NCBI GenBank assembly: GCA_023135165.1
Contig: JAGLTS010000059.1
Span: forward strand, 1-45,774
Length of the DNA: 45,774 nucleotides
From: Phycisphaerales bacterium
GTDB lineage: Bacteria > Planctomycetota > Phycisphaerae > Phycisphaerales > JAGLTS01
Direction: 5' to 3'
The first letter of the stretch is position 1. Each line of letters begins with the position of its first letter. The notes below the pieces were generated by a model that saw only the letters and a program-made list of their open reading frames with translations, was not told where the DNA came from and made no database searches. A program made the position numbers and the translations under genes. Positions 23,560 through 31,831 of the stretch are shown one piece after another.

Positions 23560-26243
23560 CGCTATCCATCGACGAAGCGGCGGGCACAAAAACCGTATCA
23601 TCGTTGCTTGGCCGTGTGACGCGGCGTCCGAGGGTTCAGGTGCGCTCGCTTTTCGCCAAACGTTGGTTCCGCATCTACATCGTGCTGCTGCTCGCATCGC
23701 AGTGCGTGCAGCTCTTTTGGCCGCGCTCGCCTCGGCCCGGCCTGGAGCACGTCGTTGTCAACGTCGCAGCCCAGGCCGACGGCACCGCAGCGCCCGACCG
23801 AGACGTCCGCCTCGCATACCGACGATGGGGCGACGCAGGCGAACCGATCATCCTTCTGCACGGCACGCCCGGTTCAAGCGCCGCCTTCACCGCGCTGGCC
23901 CCTCGCCTCGCGGAGAACCATCTCGTCATCGCACCGGATCTGCCCGGCTTTGGCGCGTCATCACGCTGGATTCCCGACTATGGCATCGACGCGCACGCCG
24001 GCTACACCCTCGCCTTGATGGATGCGATCGGCTGCGAGCGGGCGCACATCGTCGGCTTCTCGATGGGAGCGGGCGCTGCGATCCACATGGCGCACCAGGC
24101 GCCCGACCGTGTGGCCTCGCTCACGCTGCTCAACGGCCTCGGCGTCCAGGAGGGTGAGGGGTCCGGCGATTACCACTTCGAGCATCTCAAGTACGCACTC
24201 GCATACGCGGGCCTGGTTGTCGCGCCGGAACTCATCCCCCACTTCGGCTTGCTCGGCGAACGATCGGCACGGCACAGTTCCGTCCGCAACTTCTGGGACA
24301 CCGATCAGCGCCCGATCCGCGACATGCTCACCGGCCTGTCAGCGCCGCTCCTCATCCTACATGGGCGGGACGACTTTCTCGTGCCCCTGTGGACGGCGGA
24401 GGAACATCACCGCATCGTCGAGCAGAGCAGGCTGGTCATCTTCGACGCTGGTCACTTCATGACGTTCAGCGACGACGGCGCGGCGCTGCTCGCTGATGAG
24501 ATCCTCCCATTCGTCGCGGCAGCCGATGATGCCGATGCTCTGATTGAACATGACACGATCGACTATTCGCAAGTGGAGGCTGACGAGGCGGCGCTGCCCG
24601 TCCTGCTGGATCTCGGTGAACGAGGCAACCCGTGGGCACACCTGGCGGTCATCGCGGTCGCGACGTTCTTCTCGGAGGATCTGACATGCGTCACGGTGGG
24701 CATGCTGATCCACCGGCACGACCTGGACCCATTCGTGGGCGTGCTCGGGTGCTTCATCGGCATCTTCATGGGCGATCTCGGGCTGTGGCTGCTGGGGCGC
24801 GTCGTTGGTCGGCGCATGCTGCGGTGGAAGCGCATCGAGCGTTACCTGCCGACGGACCACCTCGATCGCTGGGGAACGTGGTTCGACAAGCGAGGGTGGG
24901 TGGCGGTGCTTGCCAGCCGATGCCTGCCCGGTACGCGGATTCCGACGTTTGTCGGCGCGGGCATCGTCGGGCACAACGCGGGCCGATTCGCCCTCTGGGC
25001 TCTCCTTGCGGGGCTGCTCTGGACACCCGCACTGGTCATGCTCGCGGCGATCTTCGGCCCGATCGTCGCGCGACCGTTCGAGGCGGTGCTCGGGACCGGG
25101 CTGCTGTCGACGATCGTCGCGCTACTGGTCCTGTTCATCCTGATTCGCCTCGCGCTCCTGTCGTTCACGAGCGAAGGCAGGGCTCGCCTGGTCGTGCGTT
25201 TCTCACGGATCTGGCGACGGGAGTTCTGGCCCGCGTGGGTCTTCTATGCCCCGCTTGTCCCGTGGATGGCGTATCTTTCGCTCCGCCACCACGGGATGAT
25301 GCTGCCCACCGCCGCCAACCCGGGCATTCCGGACGGCGGAATCATCGGCGAATCGAAGCACAACATCCTGACCCAACTCAGAGACCAACAGCAGCGGATC
25401 ATTCCCTATGCGCTCATCCACCGAGGCAAAAATCCTGACAAGCGCGCCGCTGCGCTCCAGAAGACCATGCAAGAGCGCGGCTGGGACTTCCCGATCATCC
25501 TCAAGCCGGACGTTGCGCAGCGCGGCGTCGGGTTGAAGCTCATCCACAGCATCGAACGAGCCAGGGACTACTTCGCAACGACCAAGGCTCACACGCTCGC
25601 GCAGGTGTACGACACCGGCCCGTACGAAGCGGGGATCATGTACTGCCGCCTCCCAGGCGAATCACGAGGAAGGATCTTCTCCATCACCGACAAAGTCTTC
25701 CCCGAGATCACCGGCGATGGGAAACACACGCTGCGCCAACTCATCTGGCGTCACCCGCGCTACCGCATGCAAGCCAAGATCTTCATGACGCGCCTGCACA
25801 ATGACATCGACCGGGTTCTTGACAAGGGCAAACGCATGGCGATCGGCATCGCGGGAAACCACTGTCAAGGCGCACTCCTCCGCGACGGGGCGCACCTCAT
25901 CACGCCTGCGCTTGAGGACCAAGTCGAGCGCATTGCGCGCAGCTTCCCGCAGTTTGACTTCGGCCGACTCGATGTGCGATACCGTGATGTTGACAAGTTC
26001 ATGGCCGGCGAAGATATGGCGATCATCGAATTCAACGGCGCGCTGTCGGAATCAACGAACATCTACGACCCAGCCTTCTCGGTGTTCCGAGCGTACCGCA
26101 TCCTGTTCGAGCAATGGGCAGTGCTGTATCGAATCGGCGCCGCGAACCGGGATGCGGGGCAAGCGACGGCGTCCCTGCGATCACTCATTCGCGCGATTGT
26201 CAAACACTATCGAAGCCGAACCGTGAGCACCGTCTCAGATTGA
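23556..26243 (+). CDS. Three-domain fusion: alpha/beta hydrolase - DedA/VTT membrane domain - ATP-grasp ligase-like domain
   Basis: 895 residues. One N-terminal helix at about 38-55 (WFRIYIVLLLASQCVQLF). Residues 85-320 are an alpha/beta hydrolase: LHGTPGSS, HIVGFSMGAG (S169), GRDDFLVP (D272 or D273) and FDAGHFMTF (H300). Residues 355-540 are a DedA/VTT domain: MGDLGLWLLGRVVGR and ASRCLPGTRIPTFVGAG with the R-x-x-PG-x-R pattern of this flippase-like family. Residues 590-860 look like an ATP-grasp ligase: ILKPDVAQRGVGLK (K650), ITDKVFPEITGDGKHTL, RLDVRYRDVD and the metal-binding IIEFNGALSESTNIYDP. The TTG at 23556 overlaps the GH3 stop (TTGA); internal GTG/TTG starts before residue 38 cannot be excluded. 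Probably a membrane-bound acyl-transfer machine; substrate unknown. Confidence 0.85.
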   Translation: MTLSIDEAAGTKTVSSLLGRVTRRPRVQVRSLFAKRWFRIYIVLLLASQCVQLFWPRSPRPGLEHVVVNVAAQADGTAAPDRDVRLAYRRWGDAGEPIILLHGTPGSSAAFTALAPRLAENHLVIAPDLPGFGASSRWIPDYGIDAHAGYTLALMDAIGCERAHIVGFSMGAGAAIHMAHQAPDRVASLTLLNGLGVQEGEGSGDYHFEHLKYALAYAGLVVAPELIPHFGLLGERSARHSSVRNFWDTDQRPIRDMLTGLSAPLLILHGRDDFLVPLWTAEEHHRIVEQSRLVIFDAGHFMTFSDDGAALLADEILPFVAAADDADALIEHDTIDYSQVEADEAALPVLLDLGERGNPWAHLAVIAVATFFSEDLTCVTVGMLIHRHDLDPFVGVLGCFIGIFMGDLGLWLLGRVVGRRMLRWKRIERYLPTDHLDRWGTWFDKRGWVAVLASRCLPGTRIPTFVGAGIVGHNAGRFALWALLAGLLWTPALVMLAAIFGPIVARPFEAVLGTGLLSTIVALLVLFILIRLALLSFTSEGRARLVVRFSRIWRREFWPAWVFYAPLVPWMAYLSLRHHGMMLPTAANPGIPDGGIIGESKHNILTQLRDQQQRIIPYALIHRGKNPDKRAAALQKTMQERGWDFPIILKPDVAQRGVGLKLIHSIERARDYFATTKAHTLAQVYDTGPYEAGIMYCRLPGESRGRIFSITDKVFPEITGDGKHTLRQLIWRHPRYRMQAKIFMTRLHNDIDRVLDKGKRMAIGIAGNHCQGALLRDGAHLITPALEDQVERIARSFPQFDFGRLDVRYRDVDKFMAGEDMAIIEFNGALSESTNIYDPAFSVFRAYRILFEQWAVLYRIGAANRDAGQATASLRSLIRAIVKHYRSRTVSTVSD

Positions 26244-27065
26244 GATCCCGCATTCGGCGAGCACTCCCCTCGCGAAGGCGACCCCGCGCGCGACGCCTGC
26301 GTCCGTCGGCGGCGGGCCTTCATACTCCAGGCACCACGCCCCGCGATAGCCCGACTCAACGAGCGATCGGATGATTCGGCCGATGTCCAGCTCGCCCTCA
26401 TCCAGCGCCGTCGCCGTGTACGCTTCCATCGCCCCCGTCGAGCCGTCGCCGTTCTTGAGATGCACGTGCATGCATCGTGGGATGAGCCGATCGACGAGTT
26501 CGTGCGCCCTCGCGACGGAGTGGCCGAACCAGCGGAGGTTTGACGGGTCGATGCACGAGCCAACGCGAGCGTGATCGATCCGGTCCAGCGTGTCCGCAAG
26601 CTCGTCCGCACGATTCGTGATGAGGCCGTGAGTGTCCACAGCGAGCAGGCAGTCGAGATCATCCGCGATTGGGATGCACCGCTCCACACAGTCGCTGATG
26701 GCAGGCCACTGGCCGTCGGTCGGCACATTCGGCTTGGGGATGCCACCTTCCAGCCGCAGCACGTTCGTCCCCAATTCGCGGGCCTGCTCCGCACGTCGAC
26801 GGACAAGATCCACCTGCCGCCCAAGCTCAGATGACCCCAGGGGATGGCAGAAGTCGTTGCCCACTCCCACCGCCGCCGCGATCACGCCGCAATCGTCGAA
26901 ACGCCGACGCAGCGCCCGCACGTCGGCAGGGGTCCGGTCGAGCAGGTCCGTGTGCAGAAGCTCGATCCCGATGACACCAACTGCCTTGATGCGTTCGATG
27001 AACTCATCCCAGGAGTGGTCGCCCCAGTTGTAGTGGATTGCCGAGAAGCACTCGTGTGCGCTCAT
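26235..27065 (-). CDS. Sugar phosphate isomerase/epimerase-like TIM-barrel protein (AP endonuclease family 2 fold)
   Basis: 276 residues. AIHYNWGDHSWDEFIERIK opens the barrel; IGIELLHTDL, the metal-site-like stretches RLEGGIP and DTHGLI, GSCIDPSNLRW, MHVHLKNGDGS and AWCLEYEGPP follow the xylose-isomerase-like fold with its scattered Glu/Asp/His ligands. Members interconvert sugars, keto acids or inositol derivatives. The ATG at 27065 has a perfect GGAGGA 4 bases upstream. It is the last gene of a minus-strand unit (nnrD-bioD-this, 25-bp gap). Its stop overlaps the convergent fusion gene by 9 bp. Confidence 0.83.
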   Translation of the reverse strand: MSAHECFSAIHYNWGDHSWDEFIERIKAVGVIGIELLHTDLLDRTPADVRALRRRFDDCGVIAAAVGVGNDFCHPLGSSELGRQVDLVRRRAEQARELGTNVLRLEGGIPKPNVPTDGQWPAISDCVERCIPIADDLDCLLAVDTHGLITNRADELADTLDRIDHARVGSCIDPSNLRWFGHSVARAHELVDRLIPRCMHVHLKNGDGSTGAMEAYTATALDEGELDIGRIIRSLVESGYRGAWCLEYEGPPPTDAGVARGVAFARGVLAECGISI

Positions 27066-27090
27066 CACATCCTCCGATTGTGTCGCATCT

Positions 27091-27885
27091 CTACCATCGC
27101 GGCGATCGGCACAATCGAAGGAAGTCCGTTGTGTCGACCGCTGCTTGAAGATCCGGATCGACGCGCATGACATCGAAGCAGCTCACCTTTGGGAGCGCCG
27201 CCAAGACGTCCGCACGGTTCTGAATGGCTAACCAGCGCAGGTTCTCCTGCATCTGTGGATCGGGATGGTCATACTCGTACCCGTTCACGATCAAACCGGC
27301 GAGGCGCAGATTGCTGCTTCGGATGAGCCTGCACGTCTGTGCGGTGTGATTGAGCGTGCCTCGCGTCGCCCGGCACACAACGACGACCGTGAAGTCCAGC
27401 GCCATCATCAGATCAAGCACGGTGCTGTTGCGATCAAGCGGCGTCAAGATGCCCCCGACGCCTTCGACGACGATCGCATCGCTTCCCTCATCGAGCTTGC
27501 GCAGTGCCCGACCGATTGAGGCGTAGTCAGGTTGTGCATTCGCGTGAGTTCCATGCATTCGTTCGAGCGCCACGGCAGGCGACGTCGGCGGCTTGAGCGA
27601 CACGGGATTGACAATGGCCAAGCTTCCCACATCCGGGTCGAGCCGGGCAGCGCACGCCAACTGCTCAGCATCGTCGGAGACCAGTCCTTCACGCCTCGAT
27701 TCGCACCCGGTGGCGATCGGCTTGCAGGGACCGACCCGCACGCCTCGCCGGGCAAGCTGATCGCAGATCAGGCACGCAGCGACGGTCTTGCCGACACCCG
27801 TGTCCGTGCCTGTCACGAAAAGACCCGGTGAATGAAGGGCCAGGGGCGGAATCGCAAGTTCGCTTCCAGCGCCGTGTCCGCTCAT
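27091..27885 (-). CDS. bioD: Dethiobiotin synthase
   Basis: 264 residues. FVTGTDTGVGKT is the P-loop of BioD, with CKPIATGC, VNPVSLKPPTSPAVA and VEGVGGILTPLDRN following in family order. It closes the ureido ring of dethiobiotin from diaminopelargonic acid, CO2 and ATP. The ATG overlaps the stop of the upstream gene (ATGA), so it is coupled to the NAD(P)HX dehydratase. Other biotin genes (bioA, bioB, bioF) are not in the window. About 17 residues precede the P-loop, more than usual but plausible. Confidence 0.93.
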   Translation of the reverse strand: MSGHGAGSELAIPPLALHSPGLFVTGTDTGVGKTVAACLICDQLARRGVRVGPCKPIATGCESRREGLVSDDAEQLACAARLDPDVGSLAIVNPVSLKPPTSPAVALERMHGTHANAQPDYASIGRALRKLDEGSDAIVVEGVGGILTPLDRNSTVLDLMMALDFTVVVVCRATRGTLNHTAQTCRLIRSSNLRLAGLIVNGYEYDHPDPQMQENLRWLAIQNRADVLAALPKVSCFDVMRVDPDLQAAVDTTDFLRLCRSPRW

Positions 27886-28805
27886 TGCACAGCATCCGGC
27901 CGACGAAGGTGAGCTAGGGCGCCCGGGATCTCGTCGATCAGATCCGTTGCGAGCATGCCCGCGCTGCCGTGGCGATCCGCCCAACGGTCCGCCGCAAGCC
28001 CGTGTACGTACGCACCGAGCGCCGCACACTGAAAGAGATCCAGATCACCGACGAACTGGGCGATGAATCCCGCGATGATGCCGGTCAGCACATCGCCGGA
28101 CCCGCCCGCCGCCAGCACCGCGTTGCCCGTCGGGTTCTCGCAGAACCGTTGACCATCCGTGATGATTGTGCCCGGCCCTTTCAACACGACGATGCAGCCA
28201 AGCCGTTGTGCGAGCAGCGCCGCCGCTTCGGGCCGAGTCCGTGGATTCACCGGGTCCGCATCAATCGAGAGTGACGCAGCGAGACGACGGTACTCACCCG
28301 GATGCGGCGTGAGCACTGCGGAAGCATGGAAGTCAGCGGCAGCGTTGGGCATCGTCGCGAGTTGATTCAGCCCGTCGGCGTCGATGACGATAGGCACATC
28401 TTCCTGCCAGATCGCGCGGAGCACGATCGCCGGCGCGCCTCCAGTTTTGTCCATCCCCAACCCAGGTCCGACAGCGAGACAATCAATCGTCGGGAGCATC
28501 GCATCGATCCGCTGCACGGCTTCGCTTCCCCTCACTCGGTCGTCATCATCAACCGGCAGTTCGACCGCCGTGGCGCACGGCGCGATCTGCATTCCGAATC
28601 GCAGTACGGTTGCTGGCATCATGAGCACCGCGAGCCCCGCCCCGCAGCGCAGCGCCGCGTTTGCCGCCAGGCATGGCGCGCCGATCATCACTGTGCCGTC
28701 GTCACCGCTGTGCCCGCCGACGACGGCGACCGTTCCAAACGTGCCCTTGTGTCCATCCGGATCGCGCGGCGGCAGACACGGCGGCTCATGTACCTGCTCA
28801 ATCAT
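27882..28805 (-). CDS. nnrD: ADP/ATP-dependent NAD(P)H-hydrate dehydratase (YjeF C-terminal domain type)
   Basis: 307 residues. Ribokinase-like fold with HKGTFGTVAVVGGHSG, CGAGLAVL, VIDADGLNQL, LTPHPGEYRRL and AGGSGDVLTGIIAGFIAQ (catalytic Asp in GSGD). The enzyme repairs hydrated NADH and NADPH (S-NAD(P)HX) at the cost of a nucleotide. The YjeF N-terminal epimerase domain, often fused, is absent here and must be encoded elsewhere. First gene of the unit with bioD and the TIM-barrel isomerase. The ATG start is the first in the frame and fits the family length for the dehydratase alone. Confidence 0.92.
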   Translation of the reverse strand: MIEQVHEPPCLPPRDPDGHKGTFGTVAVVGGHSGDDGTVMIGAPCLAANAALRCGAGLAVLMMPATVLRFGMQIAPCATAVELPVDDDDRVRGSEAVQRIDAMLPTIDCLAVGPGLGMDKTGGAPAIVLRAIWQEDVPIVIDADGLNQLATMPNAAADFHASAVLTPHPGEYRRLAASLSIDADPVNPRTRPEAAALLAQRLGCIVVLKGPGTIITDGQRFCENPTGNAVLAAGGSGDVLTGIIAGFIAQFVGDLDLFQCAALGAYVHGLAADRWADRHGSAGMLATDLIDEIPGALAHLRRPDAVQ

Positions 28806-29094
28806 GCCCGCATCCTACTGAATCCACATCGGCATCGCGCGCCGATGAGGGCGGCGACGGCGAGGATAACCACAGGAGCCTGGCCGAGACCGCACACTCA
28901 TTAGCTTATCAGATTCTTTGAGTTACTAGCCCTCAGTCCAGACTGGCTCCCAACGCCGTTGTGGCGCCGTATCCCGCAGTTCACCGGAATCCCACAATGC
29001 GCTTTGTTCCCGGCAATACGACGGTACACTATGTGAACCAGACTCATCAATCCGTTTGGGAAGAACCCGCTCCGGTGCAAGAAGGAGAACTGAG
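28806..29094. other. Divergent intergenic region
   Basis: 289 bp between nnrD (minus) and the VCBS-repeat gene (plus). It contains an AT-rich patch around 28895-28930 and a promoter-like pair for the plus-strand gene. No gene is seen. Confidence 0.55.
29004..29031 (+). promoter_or_regulatory. Predicted promoter of the VCBS-repeat protein
   Basis: TTTGTT (29004-29009), a 16-bp spacer and TACACT (29026-29031), 63 bp before the ATG at 29095. The same TACACT box is found before the duplicated FG-GAP genes near the right end. Confidence 0.4.
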
Positions 29095-30750
29095 ATGAAG
29101 CCCGCATTGTATCCAGCCATGCTTGTCATCATCCTGCTCACGGCGCCTTGCGCAGAGGCCGACAAGGCCGAGATTATCGGCACGACGGACGCAGCCTCCC
29201 CCATCCCGGGGATGACCGTGATCTCGGACTACACCGGCTCGCTCCCGCCTGGGAACCCACCCGGTCGGGATATCTTCCAAATGCCCGGCTTCCCGACGTC
29301 GATGGGAAGTCAACAGTATTTCGCCCCAGCGCGCGGCCTCGTCTTCGCTGACCTGGACGGTGACGGCGATCTGGATATCGTCACATCGAGCACCGACGAC
29401 AAGGTCTACGCCTGGGACTACACCGGCAACCCCGTGCCCGGCTTCCCTGTCACAACGATCGAGCAGGCTCAGTACGCGCCGAGCGTCGCCGACATGGACG
29501 GCGACGGCGACATGGAGATCGTGCAACTCACGCGCGGCACGGTGGAGGGTGGGCGCCTCTACATCATCGACCACGAAGGGAACGTACTGCCCGGCTTCCC
29601 GGCCAGCGTCAACAACAACAATCTCGCGAGCTGCGCCACGCTCTACGACCTCGACGGCGACGGCATCATGGAGATCATCGTCGGTGAACGCGACTGGCCA
29701 CTTGGCTATCTGCACGTCTTCGAGATAGACGGCTCCGAGTGGGGCGGCAACTGGCCCGTGACGCTCGACCACGTACCAACCGGAACCGCAGCGGTCGGCG
29801 ACGTTGATGCCGACGGCGTCGTCGAGATCTTCTACATGTCCTTCGACAGCATGTACTTGCTGGAGGTGGATGGCTCCTTGCTCCCCGGCTGGCCCAGGCA
29901 GATCACGGACGCCAACTTCAGCTACCAGTCCGCAGCGCTGGCGGATCTCGACAATGACGGTGACCTCGAAATCGTCGTCGGCGCACACAAGACCGCAGCA
30001 GGATGCTACGTCTTCCACCACGACGGTACGACGTTTCCGGGTTGGCCGAAGCTGGTGGGGAGCTGGACGTACTGCGCCCCAACCGTGACCGACCTGGACG
30101 GCGACGGGGAGCTGGAGATCCTCGACGGACGGACCGGAAATGTCGGCGACCCCACGTCCGAGGCGTTTTGGGCGTGGACGGTATCGGGCGTGACCAAGCC
30201 CGGCTTCCCCTACATGGCGCCCGAGCACGGAGGCGGATCAGACGGCCCGCTTACCGTCGCGGACATCAACGGCGATGGCCTGATGGAGATCTTCGCCGAC
30301 CACAACGTCACCGTTGAGGGCTACGGCTACCTGTTCGGCGTCGATGCTGCCGGCGGCGACCTGCCCGGATTCCCGCTCCGGCCACACGGATTCACGTACA
30401 TGAACGGCGCGACCATCGGTGATGTCGATGGCGACGGGGACTACGAGCTCGGCGTCTTGTCCGTCCACGGTACGACCGTCGATGTGAACCTCTACGATCT
30501 GACGGAAACCTATGCGCCGACGAACCGGGACTGGAAGGTGTACCACGCGCGCAACCAGCGCGGCGGGCTATACGAGCCGACATCACAATGCCCCGGCGAC
30601 CTCGACGGCGACGGTGACACCGATCAGTCCGACCTCGGCCTTCTTCTCTCCTCATACGACATCGACGATGGCGGCGACCTGGATGGCGACGGCGACACCG
30701 ATCAGTCGGATCTCGGCATCCTGCTCAGCGACTACGGCTGCACGCCCTGA
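29095..30750 (+). CDS. Exported VCBS/FG-GAP repeat protein with dockerin-like tail
   Basis: 551 residues. GAAGGAG lies 7 bases before the ATG. The signal peptide is MKPALYPAMLVIILLTAPCA. Eight repeats of about 50 residues follow, each with a DxDxDG-type calcium loop and a closing GFP/GWP, for example DLDGDGDLDIVTSS and DMDGDGDMEIVQLT, pointing to a beta-propeller. The tail (30589-30747) has two dockerin-like repeats, GDLDGDGDTDQSDLGLLL and GDLDGDGDTDQSDLGILL, ending GCTP. It is closely like the tails of the proteins at 9129 and 43403. It is probably secreted or surface-attached. The ligand is unknown. Confidence 0.92.
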   Translation: MKPALYPAMLVIILLTAPCAEADKAEIIGTTDAASPIPGMTVISDYTGSLPPGNPPGRDIFQMPGFPTSMGSQQYFAPARGLVFADLDGDGDLDIVTSSTDDKVYAWDYTGNPVPGFPVTTIEQAQYAPSVADMDGDGDMEIVQLTRGTVEGGRLYIIDHEGNVLPGFPASVNNNNLASCATLYDLDGDGIMEIIVGERDWPLGYLHVFEIDGSEWGGNWPVTLDHVPTGTAAVGDVDADGVVEIFYMSFDSMYLLEVDGSLLPGWPRQITDANFSYQSAALADLDNDGDLEIVVGAHKTAAGCYVFHHDGTTFPGWPKLVGSWTYCAPTVTDLDGDGELEILDGRTGNVGDPTSEAFWAWTVSGVTKPGFPYMAPEHGGGSDGPLTVADINGDGLMEIFADHNVTVEGYGYLFGVDAAGGDLPGFPLRPHGFTYMNGATIGDVDGDGDYELGVLSVHGTTVDVNLYDLTETYAPTNRDWKVYHARNQRGGLYEPTSQCPGDLDGDGDTDQSDLGLLLSSYDIDDGGDLDGDGDTDQSDLGILLSDYGCTP

Positions 30751-30828
30751 CTCGCTTCGCACGCATGAGCCTGGATCTCGCGGCCTGCTATCGTTGTGCA
30801 ACGTCCGATCATGTGGTGCAGGCAGCCA

Positions 30829-30855
30829 ACCCGGCGCTCACGTTGAGCGCCGGGT
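30829..30855. other. Perfect 11-bp hairpin before the glycosyltransferase-like gene
   Basis: ACCCGGCGCTC (30829-30839), loop ACGTT, GAGCGCCGGGT (30845-30855): no mismatches and mostly GC. It lies 79 bp after the VCBS gene stop and 42 bp before the next ATG. There is no T-run on either side. It could end transcription in a factor-dependent way, protect the upstream mRNA, or shape the leader of the next gene. Confidence 0.6.
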
Positions 30856-30897
30856 CGGCCGATTCCGTGGTAGTCGAGAACGAGACGCTTCCTTCAC

Positions 30898-31812
30898 ATG
30901 CATGCACTCACGGTCTTCGCCATCCCGAAAGCGTTTCACAGCCATACCGGCGTGATCCAGCGCAATGCGATCCGTAGCTGGCGGCGCATGGGCTGGGAGG
31001 TCTCTCTGCTCGGCGACGAGGCGGGCACGGCGGAGATGGCGGCAGAGGTCGAGGCTGCCCACCTGCCGAACGTAGCTCGCAACGACATGGGTACGCCGCT
31101 GCTGGACTCGGCGTTCAACCTCGCCCGGGATCATGCAACGACCGACCTGATCGCGTACGTCAACAGCGACATCATCTTCCTCAACGATCTTGCATCAGTC
31201 ATTGGGCAGCTCCGGTTCCCTGAGTTCCTCGCTGTCGGCAGGCGCACGAACATCACGCTTGACACGGAACTGGACTTTGAGCGCAGCGACTGGAGACGGA
31301 GTGTGCGCCACGCCGTCGACCAGAGCGGCAAGTTGTTCACCGAGTTCGGCATCGACTACTTCGTCATGCCGCGCCGAAGCGAGTTGACGGACCTCCCGCC
31401 GTTCGCCGTCGGCAGAGCGAGGTGGGACAATTGGATGTGCGCCAGATCGTGGCGGCTTGGCGTGCCGCTCGTGGACCTGACAGAATGCGTTCTCGCCGTC
31501 CATCAGGATCACGATCACACGCACGTGAAGGGTCGGGGCGAGCACCAGTACAGCGGGCCCGAGGCGGCTGCGAACGCGGAACTGGCAGGCGGTGATTTCA
31601 TGTCGATCGCGGACGCCACCTACATCGTCGACGAGCGAGGCCGGCCCGTACCCAGCGCGCTCAACCTGGCGCGGATGCACTACCAGACGGCAGTTCGAGA
31701 AACGACCCGCATGAGATCCTATTGGTCTTACGCCAGAGCGGCTGTCTATCTCACGAGGACGGGCAAGCCGCTGCAAGCCGCGCGCGATCTGTTGGCACGC
31801 CGGAGCGCGTGA
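30898..31812 (+). CDS. Glycosyltransferase-like protein (GT-A type fold)
   Basis: 304 residues. MHALTVFAIPKAFHSHTGVI resembles the first strand and loop of GT-A enzymes that act on lists of residues. DLIAYVNSDIIFLNDL carries an N-S-D-I element in the place of the metal-binding DxD, and GIDYFVMPRRSEL and WDNWMCARSWRLG match the acceptor part of related capsule-type sequences. No signal peptide or membrane helix. The role is probably transfer of a sugar in polysaccharide or protein glycosylation. The ribosome-binding site is weak. The assignment is by motif likeness only. Confidence 0.65.
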   Translation: MHALTVFAIPKAFHSHTGVIQRNAIRSWRRMGWEVSLLGDEAGTAEMAAEVEAAHLPNVARNDMGTPLLDSAFNLARDHATTDLIAYVNSDIIFLNDLASVIGQLRFPEFLAVGRRTNITLDTELDFERSDWRRSVRHAVDQSGKLFTEFGIDYFVMPRRSELTDLPPFAVGRARWDNWMCARSWRLGVPLVDLTECVLAVHQDHDHTHVKGRGEHQYSGPEAAANAELAGGDFMSIADATYIVDERGRPVPSALNLARMHYQTAVRETTRMRSYWSYARAAVYLTRTGKPLQAARDLLARRSA

Positions 31813-31831
31813 TCCGAACGATCGCAATCCA

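Noticed and set aside
23006-24157. Plus-strand frame of 383 codons across the GH3-fusion gene joint
   Set aside because: Its product is low-complexity Arg/Ser/Pro sequence; the GH3 and hydrolase frames through the same bases have full motifs.
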